This document shows, piece after piece, positions 1 to 9,301 of a DNA stretch of 62,419 nucleotides; the first letter of the stretch is position 1, and every line of letters begins with the position of its first letter. The stretch is taken from positions 1 through 62,419 of the forward strand of contig CAJXLV010000016.1 of assembly GCA_913056185.1 (NCBI GenBank). The letters run 5' to 3'. The position numbers were made by a program, and so were the translations under genes. This DNA is from an uncultured Bacteroidota bacterium (GTDB lineage Bacteria > Bacteroidota > Rhodothermia > Rhodothermales > Salinibacteraceae). The notes under the pieces were generated by a model. It did not search any database and had not been told where the DNA came from. It saw only the letters and a list, made by a program, of their open reading frames with translations.

Positions 1-702
1 AAAACCCGCTACGCGGTCTATCCCGAACGCTACCACGCCTGGATGCGCGAGCACGACGTCCCACTCCCACCCTCATACGACGGGGACCGCTCCTACGCGG
101 GTGCCTGCTCCGAATCGAGGAATTCTTGCAGTGACCTTGAAGCCGTTTCCCCGGCCTCGAAGAGTCGGGCGCCCGGACGGAGGCGGAGGCAGAGCGGCCA
201 CGATCAATCGTGTCCGAGCCCGAGGACCGGAGGGAGTCGGGCGAGTTTGATTGATTGTAGCGGCGCCGGAGCTGGAGTCAGCCCGAGTCTTCACAGCCGT
301 GATCTTTTTGGTTCGTTTTTGCATCTAGGCAAAAATGAACACCAATTCCAGACAGAGAAGCAGCCAGCGAATATCGTCAAAGAATCCCCTCGCGTCACGG
401 ATCGGCTCCGCATCCGCTACCCCGCGGACGAGGCGCTCTTCTACGTCGACCCGGTCCTGCGCGCCCGCTACCAGCGGCTCTCGCTGAAGGGCACGGCGCC
501 GGACGCCTTCCGGGACGTGCACTGGGTCGTGAACGGCACCCGGCACGCCTCGGGCACCGGGCGCGTGATGTGGCGGCTGCGACCGGGGACGCACCGCATC
601 GAGCTGCGGGCGCGGCACGAGGGGCAGGCTATTCGTAGCCCGGCAGTTCACATTCGAGTCGTCTCCGCGTCGAACACGAGCGGTCGGCCCGCCGAACGTT
701 GA
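1..702 (+). CDS. pbpC: Penicillin-binding protein 1C, C-terminal part (5' truncated by window edge)
   Basis: The frame is open from base 1, so the gene enters from the left. The first codons (YHAWMREHDVPLPPSYD) resemble the end of the transpeptidase module of class A PBP1C. From about codon 135 on there is a BiPBP_C-type beta domain, with RIRYPADEALFYVDP, WVVNGT and WRLRPGTHRIELRAR. PBP1C polymerises and cross-links peptidoglycan in the periplasm. Codons about 38 to 130 do not look like this family: they are Arg/Pro/Ser-rich, and the DNA matches a dispersed repeat (separate entry) that has entered the gene without breaking the frame. The next gene, 142 bp downstream, is an alpha-2-macroglobulin. 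PBP1C and bacterial alpha-2-macroglobulin are a well-known gene pair, which supports the assignment. The catalytic domains lie outside the window. Confidence 0.8.
   Translation, partial: KTRYAVYPERYHAWMREHDVPLPPSYDGDRSYAGACSESRNSCSDLEAVSPASKSRAPGRRRRQSGHDQSCPSPRTGGSRASLIDCSGAGAGVSPSLHSRDLFGSFLHLGKNEHQFQTEKQPANIVKESPRVTDRLRIRYPADEALFYVDPVLRARYQRLSLKGTAPDAFRDVHWVVNGTRHASGTGRVMWRLRPGTHRIELRARHEGQAIRSPAVHIRVVSASNTSGRPAER
112..390 (-). repeat. Dispersed repeat inserted in frame in pbpC; ends in a GTTC(A/G)TTTTTGC hairpin
   Basis: Between two recognisable parts of PBP1C lies about 280 bp of unrelated sequence. Near its right side, bases 311-322 (GTTCGTTTTTGC) and 329-340 (GCAAAAATGAAC) form an inverted repeat with 11 of 12 pairs and a 6-base spacer, preceded by CTTTTTG. 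This 'TTTTTGGTTC-TTTTTGC ... GCAAAAATGAAC' arrangement is one I recall from intergenic repeats in many bacterial genomes, usually oriented as read on the minus strand here. The boundaries are estimates, taken from where PBP1C-like residues stop and resume. The 83-codon minus-strand reading frame inside it is probably not a gene. Confidence 0.55.
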
Positions 703-707
703 GCAAT

Positions 708-738
708 GGGTTGTGAATCGTGATGCGTGAGACAACCC
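708..738. repeat. Intergenic inverted repeat between pbpC and the alpha-2-macroglobulin gene
   Basis: GGGTTGT at 708-714 and ACAACCC at 732-738 are perfect inverted arms around a 17-base loop. The surrounding bases (GTGATGCGTGAG, CACGTTTCACGCCTCACGAG) are the short 'TTTCACG/CGTGA' repeats often found between bacterial genes. There is no T-run after the stem, so it is a weak terminator candidate. It may instead be a processing or repeat element within a pbpC-A2M transcript. Confidence 0.4.
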
Positions 739-844
739 AACCTCACGTTTCACGCCTCACGAGTCACGCAAAGACCAACCCGAAAAGCGTAGCACACGAC
801 ACAACACAGACTCCTTCTTTCTTCCGGCAGTGCTTTTTGCTTCC

Positions 845-3800
845 ATGTCCCCCCGTCTCCTCCAGGCTGCCACGCTTATCGTCCTCGCGATTCTCTTCAC
901 CGCCTGCGGCGGCCCCCCCGCCCCGTCCGGCGACGAGGTGGCCGTGGAGCAGGTGGCTCTCGATGCTCCCGAGCAGGCACAGGACTACGTGCCGACGCTG
1001 GAGGGACCGCTTCGCATCCTCAGCGCCACGCCCGGCGGCCAGCTCCAGACGCTGCAGGAGCGGCAGCCCATCTCGGTCACCTTCAGCCGCCCGATGGTGC
1101 CGCTCGGCGAGGCAACCCCGCCGCCCGAGGACGCCCTCACGATCGAGCCCGCCGTACCGGGGTCGCTGCGGTGGGAGGGGACGCAGACGCTCGTCCACCA
1201 GCCGTCCGAGCCGCTGCGGCCCGCCACGGAGTACACCGTCACGCTGGCCCCGACCGTCTCGGACCTCGACGGCACCACGCTGCCGGAGGCGTACACCTGG
1301 ACCTTCCAGACCCCGCGCCCGCAGCTCGTCACGTCGTCGCCCGCGGATGGGGCCGAGTTCGCCGCGCCCGACGACTCGGTCCGCCTCTCATTCAGTCTAC
1401 CGGTGGGGGGCCAGGCGGCGCGGGGCTACGTGGAGGCGAGCTTTCCGGTACGCTCCGTCACGAACGACGGAGACAGCACGCTGGTCGTGGCGCCCGCCGG
1501 GCCGTTGGAACGGGGAGCATCGTACACGGTCACGCTGAAGGAGGGCTTGCCTAGCAGGGACTACGCGCTCGGCCTTGGCGGGGAGCGGACGGTGCAGTTT
1601 CGGGTGCGGCCCGAGCTGGAGTGGACGCGCATCGCCCAATTCCGCCACTATTTTGATGACGGGCCGTACGCGCCGGATCGCGACATCAGTCTGCACTTCA
1701 GCACCCCGGTTCGCTTCGGCGATTTGCGGAAGGCGCTCTCCTTCGAACCGACGGTTGAATGGTCGGCAGGGACAGATGCGCGGGATGCGAACGAAGACGT
1801 GCAACACACGCTGCCGATCAAGCTGGAGCCGGAGACGGAATACACGCTGACGATTCGGAATCTGACGGACCAGTTCGGGCAGACGCTGTCGTTCGCGCAG
1901 CGGTCGTTCCGCACGGGGCCGTACGAGCCCCATTTCCACATGGATCGGGGGATGATGGTGATCGAGGCGGATCAACACCCGGTGGTGCCGTTGCAGGTAA
2001 CCAACGTGGAGTCGGTGCGGCTTGGGATGGAGCGCCTCTCCGCGGACAAGATCGTGCCTGCACTGACGACCTACGACCAGCGCCGCAGTTACGATCGCCC
2101 CGACGACGCGCCCACGCGCTCCCCGGTCGCGGCTCGCCGCACCGTTGAGCTGCCCATCAAGCGCAACACGCTGCAGACCGTCCCCCTCCGCCTCGACTCG
2201 ATGCTCACGGGCGAGGCGGGCACGGGCATCGTGGGCGTGCGCCTCCTCCGCCCGCCGCTCCACGCGGACGACCGGGAAGACGACCTGCGGGCGCTCGCGC
2301 AGGTGACCACGCTCGGCCTCACGGGCAAGTTCAGCCCGCACCAGAACGTGATCGTCGTGAGTGAGCTGGCTACGGGAGAACCGGTCGAGGGCGCGACGGT
2401 CACCCTCCGCGGCGACAGCAACGAGGTCCACTGGAGCGGTCAGACCGATGCGCAGGGCCGCGTGCAGACGCCCGGCTGGCACGCCCTCGGGATGGAGAAG
2501 CCGAACGAATACGACGCCCCGGCCCAGTACGCGATCGTGGAGCACGAGGGCGACGTCGCCTTCACCAGCAGCCGCTACGACGACGGGACGGAGCCGTACC
2601 GGTTCGACGTGAACTACTCGTGGCGGCCGGAGGCGGTGACGGAGACGGGCACCGTCTTCTCCGACCGCGGCCTCTACAAGACCGGCGAGACCGTCCACCT
2701 GAAGGGCATCCTGCGCAGCAAGACGGACGACGGCTGGGAATCGATTACGGACAGCGTGCGAGTGGTTGCCCGCAGCCCGCGGGACGAACTCGTTCTGGAC
2801 CGCCGCCTCCAGGCCAGCGATTTCGGGACGTTCGATCTTGACTGGTCCGTTCCACAGCACGCGTCCCTCGGCGACTACCGCGTGCGGGTCGGATCCGTTG
2901 ACGATTCGACGCTCACCGCCGAGCGGCGGTACGAGCGCGAAGGCATCGCCACCGGCTCCTTCCAGGTAAACGCCTTCCGCCGCGCCACCTTTGAGGTCAC
3001 CGCCCGGTCCACGCGGGACGCGTACGTGGCGGGCGACTTCTTCGAGGGACGCGTCTCCGCGCGGTACCTGTTCGGGGCGGGGATGGAAGGGCAGCCCGCG
3101 ACCGTGGAACTGGAGCGGGAGAACGGGGCGTACTCGCCGCCCGGCTACCGCGGCTACCGCTTCGGCCCCCTCGACACCGACTATCTCGGCGAGACGCTTC
3201 TCCGGGAGGAGACCACGCTCGACAGCACGAGCAGCGTGGAGGCCCCGCGGACGCGCCTCCCCGGCAACCCGCAGGGCGCCCCGGCCCAGCTCGTCTGGCG
3301 CGGCACGGTTACCGCCCCGTCCGAGCAGCAGATTTCCGACCGCACCACCGCCACGCTCCACCCCGGCCGCTTCTACGTCGGCCTCAAACCCAGCACCTCG
3401 TTCATGGACCTCACGCAGGACAGCACGCTGAGCGTGGATGTGGTGACGGTGGACCCGAACGGCGCCCCCGTGGCCGACAAAGACGTGACCGTGGAGCTGG
3501 TGCGCATTCAGTGGAACAGCGTGCGCGAGGTGGGGGCCGACGGGCGCCTCCGCTGGCGCAGCGAAAAGACCGAGACGGTCGTTGGGTCGGCGTCGGTCAA
3601 CACCAAGCCGGGCCAGGCGAGCCGCCTCCGCATGACGGTTCCCGCGGGGGGGCAATATCGCCTCCGCGCCACGAGCCAGGACGTGCGGGGCAACGCGATT
3701 CGCACCGAGACCTACCTCTACGCTTCGGGGGAGGGGTATGTGGCGTGGCAGCGCGACAACGACGACCGGATCGACCTCGTCCCCGAACAGACGGACTATG

Positions 3801-6550
3801 CGCCGGGCGAGACGGCCCGCCTCATGGTGCAGTCGCCCTACGAGGAAGCCACCGCGCTCATCACGGTGGAGCGAGAGGGGATTTTGCAGAGTCGTGTGAC
3901 GACGCTGGAGGGGAGCACGCCGATGGTGGAGATCCCGATCAAGGACCACTACCTCCCGAATGTCTACGTGAGTGTGATCCTGCTGAAAGGCCGCACCGCG
4001 CCGCCGAAAGCAGGGAGTGACCCCGGCGCGCCCAGCTTCAAAATCGGGTACGCGAGCCTGTCGGTCGACCCCGACCAGAAGCGCCTGCGGGTGGACCTGG
4101 AGACGGATCAAGACGAGTATCGGCCGGGGGAGGAGGTGACGGTTGATCTCCAACTCACGAACGCCGCGGGCGACGGGGTGCCCGGCGAGATTGCCTTCAG
4201 CGCAGCGGACGCGGGCGTGCTCGACCTCATCGGGTACCGGCTCCCCGATCCGTTCGACACCTTCTACGGCCCGCGCCCGCTCGGCGTCACCACCGCCGAA
4301 ACGCGGGGCGCCCTCGTGGAGCAGCGCAGCTACGGGCAGAAGGCGGAGGACGTGGGCGGGGGCGGCACGACGGAAAAGTCGGAGGTGCGCGAAGACTTCC
4401 GCCCGCTGGCGCACTGGGCCCCGGCGGTGCAGACCGACAACGACGGGGAGGCGTCGGTCACGTTTGAGCTGCCGCAGAGCCTCACGACGTTTCGCCTGAT
4501 GGCGTCGGCCCTGACGGACAACCACACCTTCGGGGCCGCGCAGACCGACATCGTCGTCACCAAGCCGCTCGTGCAGACGCCCGCGCTCCCCCGCTTTGCC
4601 CGCATCGGCGACCAGTTTGCGGCGGGCGTGCTCGTCACGAACCGGTCGGACGAAGCAGGCACCGCCACGATTGATGCGGCGGCGGAGGGCCTCACGCTAC
4701 GAAACGAGTCGACCAAGACCGTTCAGCTGGCAGCGGGCACCACGCAGGAGGTGCGGTTCGACTGGACGGCGCCCACGGCGGACACGGCCCGCGTCACGTT
4801 CCGCGCCCGGCTCAACGGCGAGACCGACGCGCTGGCCACCACGCTCCCGGTGAAACGCCCCACCACGAAGCGTGCGAGCGCCACGTTCGCCTCTACAGAC
4901 GGCACCGCCCGGGAGGCGCTCCAGCTGCCCGAGCAGCGCGTGCCCGGCCTCGGCCAGTTCGACGTGACTCTTGCCAGCACGGCGCTGGTGGGGCTCGACG
5001 GCGCCGTGCAGCACCTCTTCACGTACCCGTACGGCTGCCTGGAGCAGACCACCTCGCGCATCCGGCCCCTCGTGGCGGGCGGCGCGCTCCTCGACGCGTT
5101 CGACCTGCAGGCGTTTGAGGACAAGAACCGCGATGAGGTGGTGCGGGATTGGATGGGCTCGCTGCAATCGTACTGGACGGGCGGGGGCTTCAGCCTGTGG
5201 GAGGGCGGGCGCCACGTCAACCCGTACGTCACCGCCTACACGCTCATGGCGCTGGCCGAGGCGGACGCCGCCGGCTACGACGTGCCGCAGCCCCTCACCC
5301 AGAACGCGATCGACGCGGTGGCGGACCTGGTGCGCAATCGCAGCGACCGGCCCGACTACTACGACGAGGACGTGTGGCGCGACACGCGGGCCTTCATGCT
5401 GTTTGCGCTGGCCCAGCACGGCACGGTGCTGGAGAGCGAGATCAACTGGCTCGCCAGCCACCCGCCGACGAGCGTGGAGGGGCAGAGCCACCTCCTCCGC
5501 ACCCTCCTGAGTACCGACCTGCCGAATCTTCCGGACGTGCAGGCGCGGCTCGTGGAGCAGCTGCGGGAGCGGGTTCGGGGGGAGGCCACCACGGCCTACC
5601 TGGAGGCGCCGGCGGACGACGACTACGGCTGGATCTTCAGCAGCGACGTGCGATCCACCGCGTTCGGCCTCACGGCGCTCCTGGAAGTCACGCCGTCCGA
5701 CGAGTTTCGGCCACTCGCCCAGCGCATGATTCGCTACCTGATGGATCGCCGCCAGCAGGGCCACTGGTCGTCTACGCAGGACAACGCCGCCGTGGTGACG
5801 GCCTTCCAGCGCTACGTCGACGCCTACGAAGAGGAGACGCCCGACTTCTCCGCGTCCGTCCAGCTGGCCGGCAAGACGATTCTGAACGAGGCCTTTCGTG
5901 GCCGCAGCCTGCGCACGAGCGCGACCACGATCGAAGCCGACGCGTTCCCCGCCGGTCGCGAACTGCCGCTCGCCGTGTCGAAAGACGGCACGGGGCGCCT
6001 CTACTATTCAGCGCGGCTCACGACCTACACGAGTGCGCCTCAGGACGCCCTCGATCAGGGCCTGCGGGTGGAGCGCACCATGCAGCGCCTCGACCGTCGG
6101 GGGAAAGCTGTGGGCGCACCGCTCCCGACCGGCAATGAGACGATTACCGTGGAGTCGGGCCAACTCGTGAAGGTGACTCTGCGCCTCACGTCGCCCACGA
6201 GCCGCACCTACGTGGTGGTGGACGACGCGCTGCCCGCGGGCCTGGAGCCGGTGAACGAGGCATTCGTGACCAGCGCGCAGGGAGTTTTAGAAGAGGCCGA
6301 CACCGGTTCGGACCGGTGGTGGGGCTCCTTCACGCACACCGAGATGCAGGACGACCGCGTGCTCCTCTTCGCCGATTACCTGGAGCCGGGTGAGCACACC
6401 TACAGCTACGTCGCCCGCGCCACGACCGCCGGCACGTTCGAGCATCCGCCCGCGGAGGCGGAGATGATGTACCGGCCGGAGACCCGCGGCCACACCGCGA
6501 CGGGCACAGTGGTGGTGGAACCGTCCGCGGGGACCACGGCCGCCGACTAA
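845..6550 (+). CDS. Bacterial alpha-2-macroglobulin, thioester-containing lipoprotein (YfhM type)
   Basis: This 1901-residue protein begins at the ATG at 845 (an in-frame ATG at 830 is less likely). It has a lipoprotein signal, LAILFTAC, with Cys21 as the probable lipidated residue, so it is probably membrane-anchored in the periplasm. An Ig-like/MG domain (about residues 60-160) is followed by a long series of macroglobulin domains. The thioester motif GCLEQ is intact at residues 1397-1401 and is followed by an alpha-helical TED region (GGFSLWEGG) and a receptor-binding-like C-terminal domain. Family members trap attacking proteases by cleavage of a bait region and thioester cross-linking, thought to protect cells whose envelope is breached. 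It directly follows pbpC, the conserved partner that could repair the wall. Length and domain order match the large YfhM group. Confidence 0.92.
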   Translation: MSPRLLQAATLIVLAILFTACGGPPAPSGDEVAVEQVALDAPEQAQDYVPTLEGPLRILSATPGGQLQTLQERQPISVTFSRPMVPLGEATPPPEDALTIEPAVPGSLRWEGTQTLVHQPSEPLRPATEYTVTLAPTVSDLDGTTLPEAYTWTFQTPRPQLVTSSPADGAEFAAPDDSVRLSFSLPVGGQAARGYVEASFPVRSVTNDGDSTLVVAPAGPLERGASYTVTLKEGLPSRDYALGLGGERTVQFRVRPELEWTRIAQFRHYFDDGPYAPDRDISLHFSTPVRFGDLRKALSFEPTVEWSAGTDARDANEDVQHTLPIKLEPETEYTLTIRNLTDQFGQTLSFAQRSFRTGPYEPHFHMDRGMMVIEADQHPVVPLQVTNVESVRLGMERLSADKIVPALTTYDQRRSYDRPDDAPTRSPVAARRTVELPIKRNTLQTVPLRLDSMLTGEAGTGIVGVRLLRPPLHADDREDDLRALAQVTTLGLTGKFSPHQNVIVVSELATGEPVEGATVTLRGDSNEVHWSGQTDAQGRVQTPGWHALGMEKPNEYDAPAQYAIVEHEGDVAFTSSRYDDGTEPYRFDVNYSWRPEAVTETGTVFSDRGLYKTGETVHLKGILRSKTDDGWESITDSVRVVARSPRDELVLDRRLQASDFGTFDLDWSVPQHASLGDYRVRVGSVDDSTLTAERRYEREGIATGSFQVNAFRRATFEVTARSTRDAYVAGDFFEGRVSARYLFGAGMEGQPATVELERENGAYSPPGYRGYRFGPLDTDYLGETLLREETTLDSTSSVEAPRTRLPGNPQGAPAQLVWRGTVTAPSEQQISDRTTATLHPGRFYVGLKPSTSFMDLTQDSTLSVDVVTVDPNGAPVADKDVTVELVRIQWNSVREVGADGRLRWRSEKTETVVGSASVNTKPGQASRLRMTVPAGGQYRLRATSQDVRGNAIRTETYLYASGEGYVAWQRDNDDRIDLVPEQTDYAPGETARLMVQSPYEEATALITVEREGILQSRVTTLEGSTPMVEIPIKDHYLPNVYVSVILLKGRTAPPKAGSDPGAPSFKIGYASLSVDPDQKRLRVDLETDQDEYRPGEEVTVDLQLTNAAGDGVPGEIAFSAADAGVLDLIGYRLPDPFDTFYGPRPLGVTTAETRGALVEQRSYGQKAEDVGGGGTTEKSEVREDFRPLAHWAPAVQTDNDGEASVTFELPQSLTTFRLMASALTDNHTFGAAQTDIVVTKPLVQTPALPRFARIGDQFAAGVLVTNRSDEAGTATIDAAAEGLTLRNESTKTVQLAAGTTQEVRFDWTAPTADTARVTFRARLNGETDALATTLPVKRPTTKRASATFASTDGTAREALQLPEQRVPGLGQFDVTLASTALVGLDGAVQHLFTYPYGCLEQTTSRIRPLVAGGALLDAFDLQAFEDKNRDEVVRDWMGSLQSYWTGGGFSLWEGGRHVNPYVTAYTLMALAEADAAGYDVPQPLTQNAIDAVADLVRNRSDRPDYYDEDVWRDTRAFMLFALAQHGTVLESEINWLASHPPTSVEGQSHLLRTLLSTDLPNLPDVQARLVEQLRERVRGEATTAYLEAPADDDYGWIFSSDVRSTAFGLTALLEVTPSDEFRPLAQRMIRYLMDRRQQGHWSSTQDNAAVVTAFQRYVDAYEEETPDFSASVQLAGKTILNEAFRGRSLRTSATTIEADAFPAGRELPLAVSKDGTGRLYYSARLTTYTSAPQDALDQGLRVERTMQRLDRRGKAVGAPLPTGNETITVESGQLVKVTLRLTSPTSRTYVVVDDALPAGLEPVNEAFVTSAQGVLEEADTGSDRWWGSFTHTEMQDDRVLLFADYLEPGEHTYSYVARATTAGTFEHPPAEAEMMYRPETRGHTATGTVVVEPSAGTTAAD

Positions 6551-6667
6551 GAATCGGAGATCTTCACGGGGCTGTCATTTCACCTGCCGGGGCGGTTTCG
6601 TATACTGAAAGCGGTTTTCAAAGGCCTCTTTCGCCGCGCTGCTCTTCTGCACAGCTGCCCCGTCCCC

Positions 6668-9253
6668 ATGCTTTCACGCTTCCGCCCGTCCGTTCTCGTC
6701 GCGCTCCTGTGCGTGGGCCTCGTCGCGCCCGGAGTGGCGCAGGACCTGCCGCTGTCCATCGACACGCCCGTGCCCGGCACGGAGGCGTACGACGACGCGA
6801 TCCCGACCCCCACCGAGGTGATCGGGCACGAGATTGGCACCCGCCACACGCGCCCCGCGCAGGTCGTGCGGTACTTTGAGGCCGTCGCTGAGGTCAGCGA
6901 TCGGGTGGATCTCCGCGAGCACGGGCGCACCTACGAGGGACGCCGCCTCGTCCACGCCGTCGTCACGAGCCCCGGCAACCACGACAATCTCGAGCAAATC
7001 CGCCGCGCCAACCGGCAGGCCACCCTCACGCCGGGCGACGTGTCGGACGCCGACCTGCAGGACCGGCCCGCGGTGGTACTCATGGGCTACAGCATCCACG
7101 GCGACGAGGCGAGCGGCACCGAGGCGGCCCTGCTGCTGCTCTACCACCTGGCCGCGGGGAGCGGGCCCGACGTGAGCGCGATGCTTCAGAACACCGTCAC
7201 GCTTATCGATCCGATGTTTAACCCCGATGGGCGGGACCGCTTCGTCGATTGGGTGAACGGCAACCGGGGCGGCACGCCCACCGCCGACCCCCAGGACCGC
7301 GAGCACAACCAGCCCTGGCCCAGCGGCCGCACCAACCACTACTGGTTCGACCTGAACCGCGACTGGCTCCCGGCCCAGCACCCCTCGTCGCAGGGGCGCC
7401 TGGAGTACTTTCACCGCTGGAAGCCGCAGTTCCTCACCGACTTTCACGAGATGGGGAAGGAGGCAACCTACTTCTTCCAGCCCGGCGTGCCCAGCCGCAC
7501 CAACCCCAACACGCCCGCCCGGAACCAGGAGCTTGCGGGCGAGATGGCGGAGTACCACGCCGATTACCTCGAGCGGGTCGGGTCGCTCTTCTACACCCGC
7601 GAGACGTTCGACGACTTCTACTACGGAAAGGGCTCCACCTACCCCGACGTGAACGGGACGGTGGGCATTCTCTTCGAGCAGGCCTCCTCCCGCGCCCTGA
7701 AGCACGAGACGGAGAAAGGCGTCATGACGTACGCCTTCACCGTCCGCAACCAATTCCTGACGTCGCTCTCCACCCTCCAGGGCGTGGTGGAGATGCGGAC
7801 GGACCTGCTCACCTACCAGCGCGACTTCTTTGCCAATCGCGACGAGGCGCTCCAGGACACCGAGACGGAGGCCTACCTCGTGGATCGGGCCGCGACGCCC
7901 AGCCGCGCCCATGCCCTGGCGCAAACCCTGGCCCGCCACGACGTGCGCATGTTTGACCTGGGCGAGCAGGTGCGGGCCGACGGGCACACCTTTCGCCCCG
8001 GCGAGGCCTACATGGTGCCGCTCGACCAGCCGCAGGGCCGCTTCGTGAAGGCGGCCATGGAGCGCACCTCCTCGTACCCCGACTCTATCTTCTACGACGT
8101 GTCCACCTGGTCGCTGCCCCTTGCGTTCGGCGTGGACCATGCCGCGGTGACCGACGCGCCGGACCGCGGCGCTCCGCTTCAGGACCCCAGCTACCAGAGC
8201 GGCGACGTCGTGGGCGGCCGCTCGGACTACACCTACGTGCTGCCGTGGGGCCACTACTTCTCGCCGCGCGCCCTGCAGCGCCTCCACAACAACGACATCC
8301 GTCCGCGCCTTATGACCGATCCGTTCACGGCGCGGGTGGACGGGGCAGCGCAGGAGTTCGGGCGCGGCGCCATTGTCATCCAGGTGCAGCAGCGCGGCGT
8401 GCCAGCCGACACGGTGCACCAGGTCGTGCAGCGCATCGCGGCGCAGGACTATGTAGACGTGTACGCCGTGGACCGCGGCCTGACGCCCCAGGGGCCGGAC
8501 CTCGGCAGTCGCAACTCGCCCCTTCTGAATCCGCCGAGGGTGGCGATTGTCACCGGTACGGGCGGTGGCTCGCGCTACAGCGGCACCAGCGCGTACAACG
8601 CCGGGGAGGTGTGGCACCTGCTGAGCGAGCGCATGAACGTGCCGGTTTCGCTCGTGGACCTGGGCGACGTGCAGTCCGCCGACCTGGATCGCTACAACAC
8701 GATGGTTCTGGCCGGCGGCCGCTTCGAGGATCTGCCGGAGGAGAAGGTAACGGAGTGGGTCGAGGATGGGGGGACGCTCATCGGCATTGAGGACGCCGTG
8801 GAGTGGCCCATCGAGCACGGGCTGGTGGACCTGGAGGAGCGTTCCCTCGACGTGGACTCGCTGGTGAAGAATCAACCGTACGCCAACCTCCCCAATGCCT
8901 ATGGCGCGCAGGGGATTGGCGGCTCCATCTTCGAAACCCACCTCGACACCACACACCCCGTCGCCTACGGCTACGACGAGGCAGTGCCCGTCTTCCGTGT
9001 GGGCACCGGCTTCTACGCCCCGAGCGACGAGCCGGGCGCGAGCGTGGGCACCTACGATGCAGAGACCCCGCGCCTTAGCGGCTACGTCTCGGAGGCGCAA
9101 GCCGAGAAGGCTCAGGGCGCCGCCTCCATCGAAGCGCACGAGGTGGGCGCCGGGCAGGTGGTCCTGTTTATGGACAATCCCAATTTCCGCGCCTTCTGGT
9201 ACGGCACCAACGGCCTCTTCCTCAACGCCGTCCACTTTGCCCAGGCCCTGTAG
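6668..9253 (+). CDS. Secreted M14 family zinc carboxypeptidase
   Basis: The 861-residue product starts with a clear signal peptide (LVALLCVGLVAPGVAQ) and is probably periplasmic or exported. An M14 domain covers roughly residues 40-400. The zinc-binding pair is visible as IHGDEASGTEA (His144, Glu147), followed by DPMFNPDGRDRF and FDLNRDWLP, which carry substrate-binding residues of the family, and DFHEMG. The C-terminal part, from about residue 620 (VAIVTGTGGGSRYSG), resembles the glutamine-amidotransferase-like fold that accompanies this type of Bacteroidota M14 peptidase. The likely role is removal of C-terminal residues from extracellular peptides or nutrient proteins. It stands alone, 117 bp after the macroglobulin gene and 48 bp before the next gene. 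The exact substrate cannot be read from sequence. Confidence 0.88.
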   Translation: MLSRFRPSVLVALLCVGLVAPGVAQDLPLSIDTPVPGTEAYDDAIPTPTEVIGHEIGTRHTRPAQVVRYFEAVAEVSDRVDLREHGRTYEGRRLVHAVVTSPGNHDNLEQIRRANRQATLTPGDVSDADLQDRPAVVLMGYSIHGDEASGTEAALLLLYHLAAGSGPDVSAMLQNTVTLIDPMFNPDGRDRFVDWVNGNRGGTPTADPQDREHNQPWPSGRTNHYWFDLNRDWLPAQHPSSQGRLEYFHRWKPQFLTDFHEMGKEATYFFQPGVPSRTNPNTPARNQELAGEMAEYHADYLERVGSLFYTRETFDDFYYGKGSTYPDVNGTVGILFEQASSRALKHETEKGVMTYAFTVRNQFLTSLSTLQGVVEMRTDLLTYQRDFFANRDEALQDTETEAYLVDRAATPSRAHALAQTLARHDVRMFDLGEQVRADGHTFRPGEAYMVPLDQPQGRFVKAAMERTSSYPDSIFYDVSTWSLPLAFGVDHAAVTDAPDRGAPLQDPSYQSGDVVGGRSDYTYVLPWGHYFSPRALQRLHNNDIRPRLMTDPFTARVDGAAQEFGRGAIVIQVQQRGVPADTVHQVVQRIAAQDYVDVYAVDRGLTPQGPDLGSRNSPLLNPPRVAIVTGTGGGSRYSGTSAYNAGEVWHLLSERMNVPVSLVDLGDVQSADLDRYNTMVLAGGRFEDLPEEKVTEWVEDGGTLIGIEDAVEWPIEHGLVDLEERSLDVDSLVKNQPYANLPNAYGAQGIGGSIFETHLDTTHPVAYGYDEAVPVFRVGTGFYAPSDEPGASVGTYDAETPRLSGYVSEAQAEKAQGAASIEAHEVGAGQVVLFMDNPNFRAFWYGTNGLFLNAVHFAQAL

Positions 9254-9301
9254 GCGCCGCCCTGTCGCATCCTTCTGCGGACGTACATCCCGCTACGACC
9301 C

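Noticed and set aside
73..324. 83-codon minus-strand frame inside the pbpC insertion
   Set aside because: It lies within the dispersed repeat, and such frames are often misannotated as hypothetical proteins; no family or ribosome site is seen.
1397..4525. 1042-codon open frame on the minus strand inside the macroglobulin gene
   Set aside because: It is the antisense shadow of a high-GC gene; the plus-strand frame has a signal peptide, family motifs and the thioester site, while this one is Arg/His/Val-rich without domains.
6674..9235. 853-codon minus-strand frame inside the M14 peptidase gene
   Set aside because: Antisense shadow with low-complexity composition and no recognisable motif.
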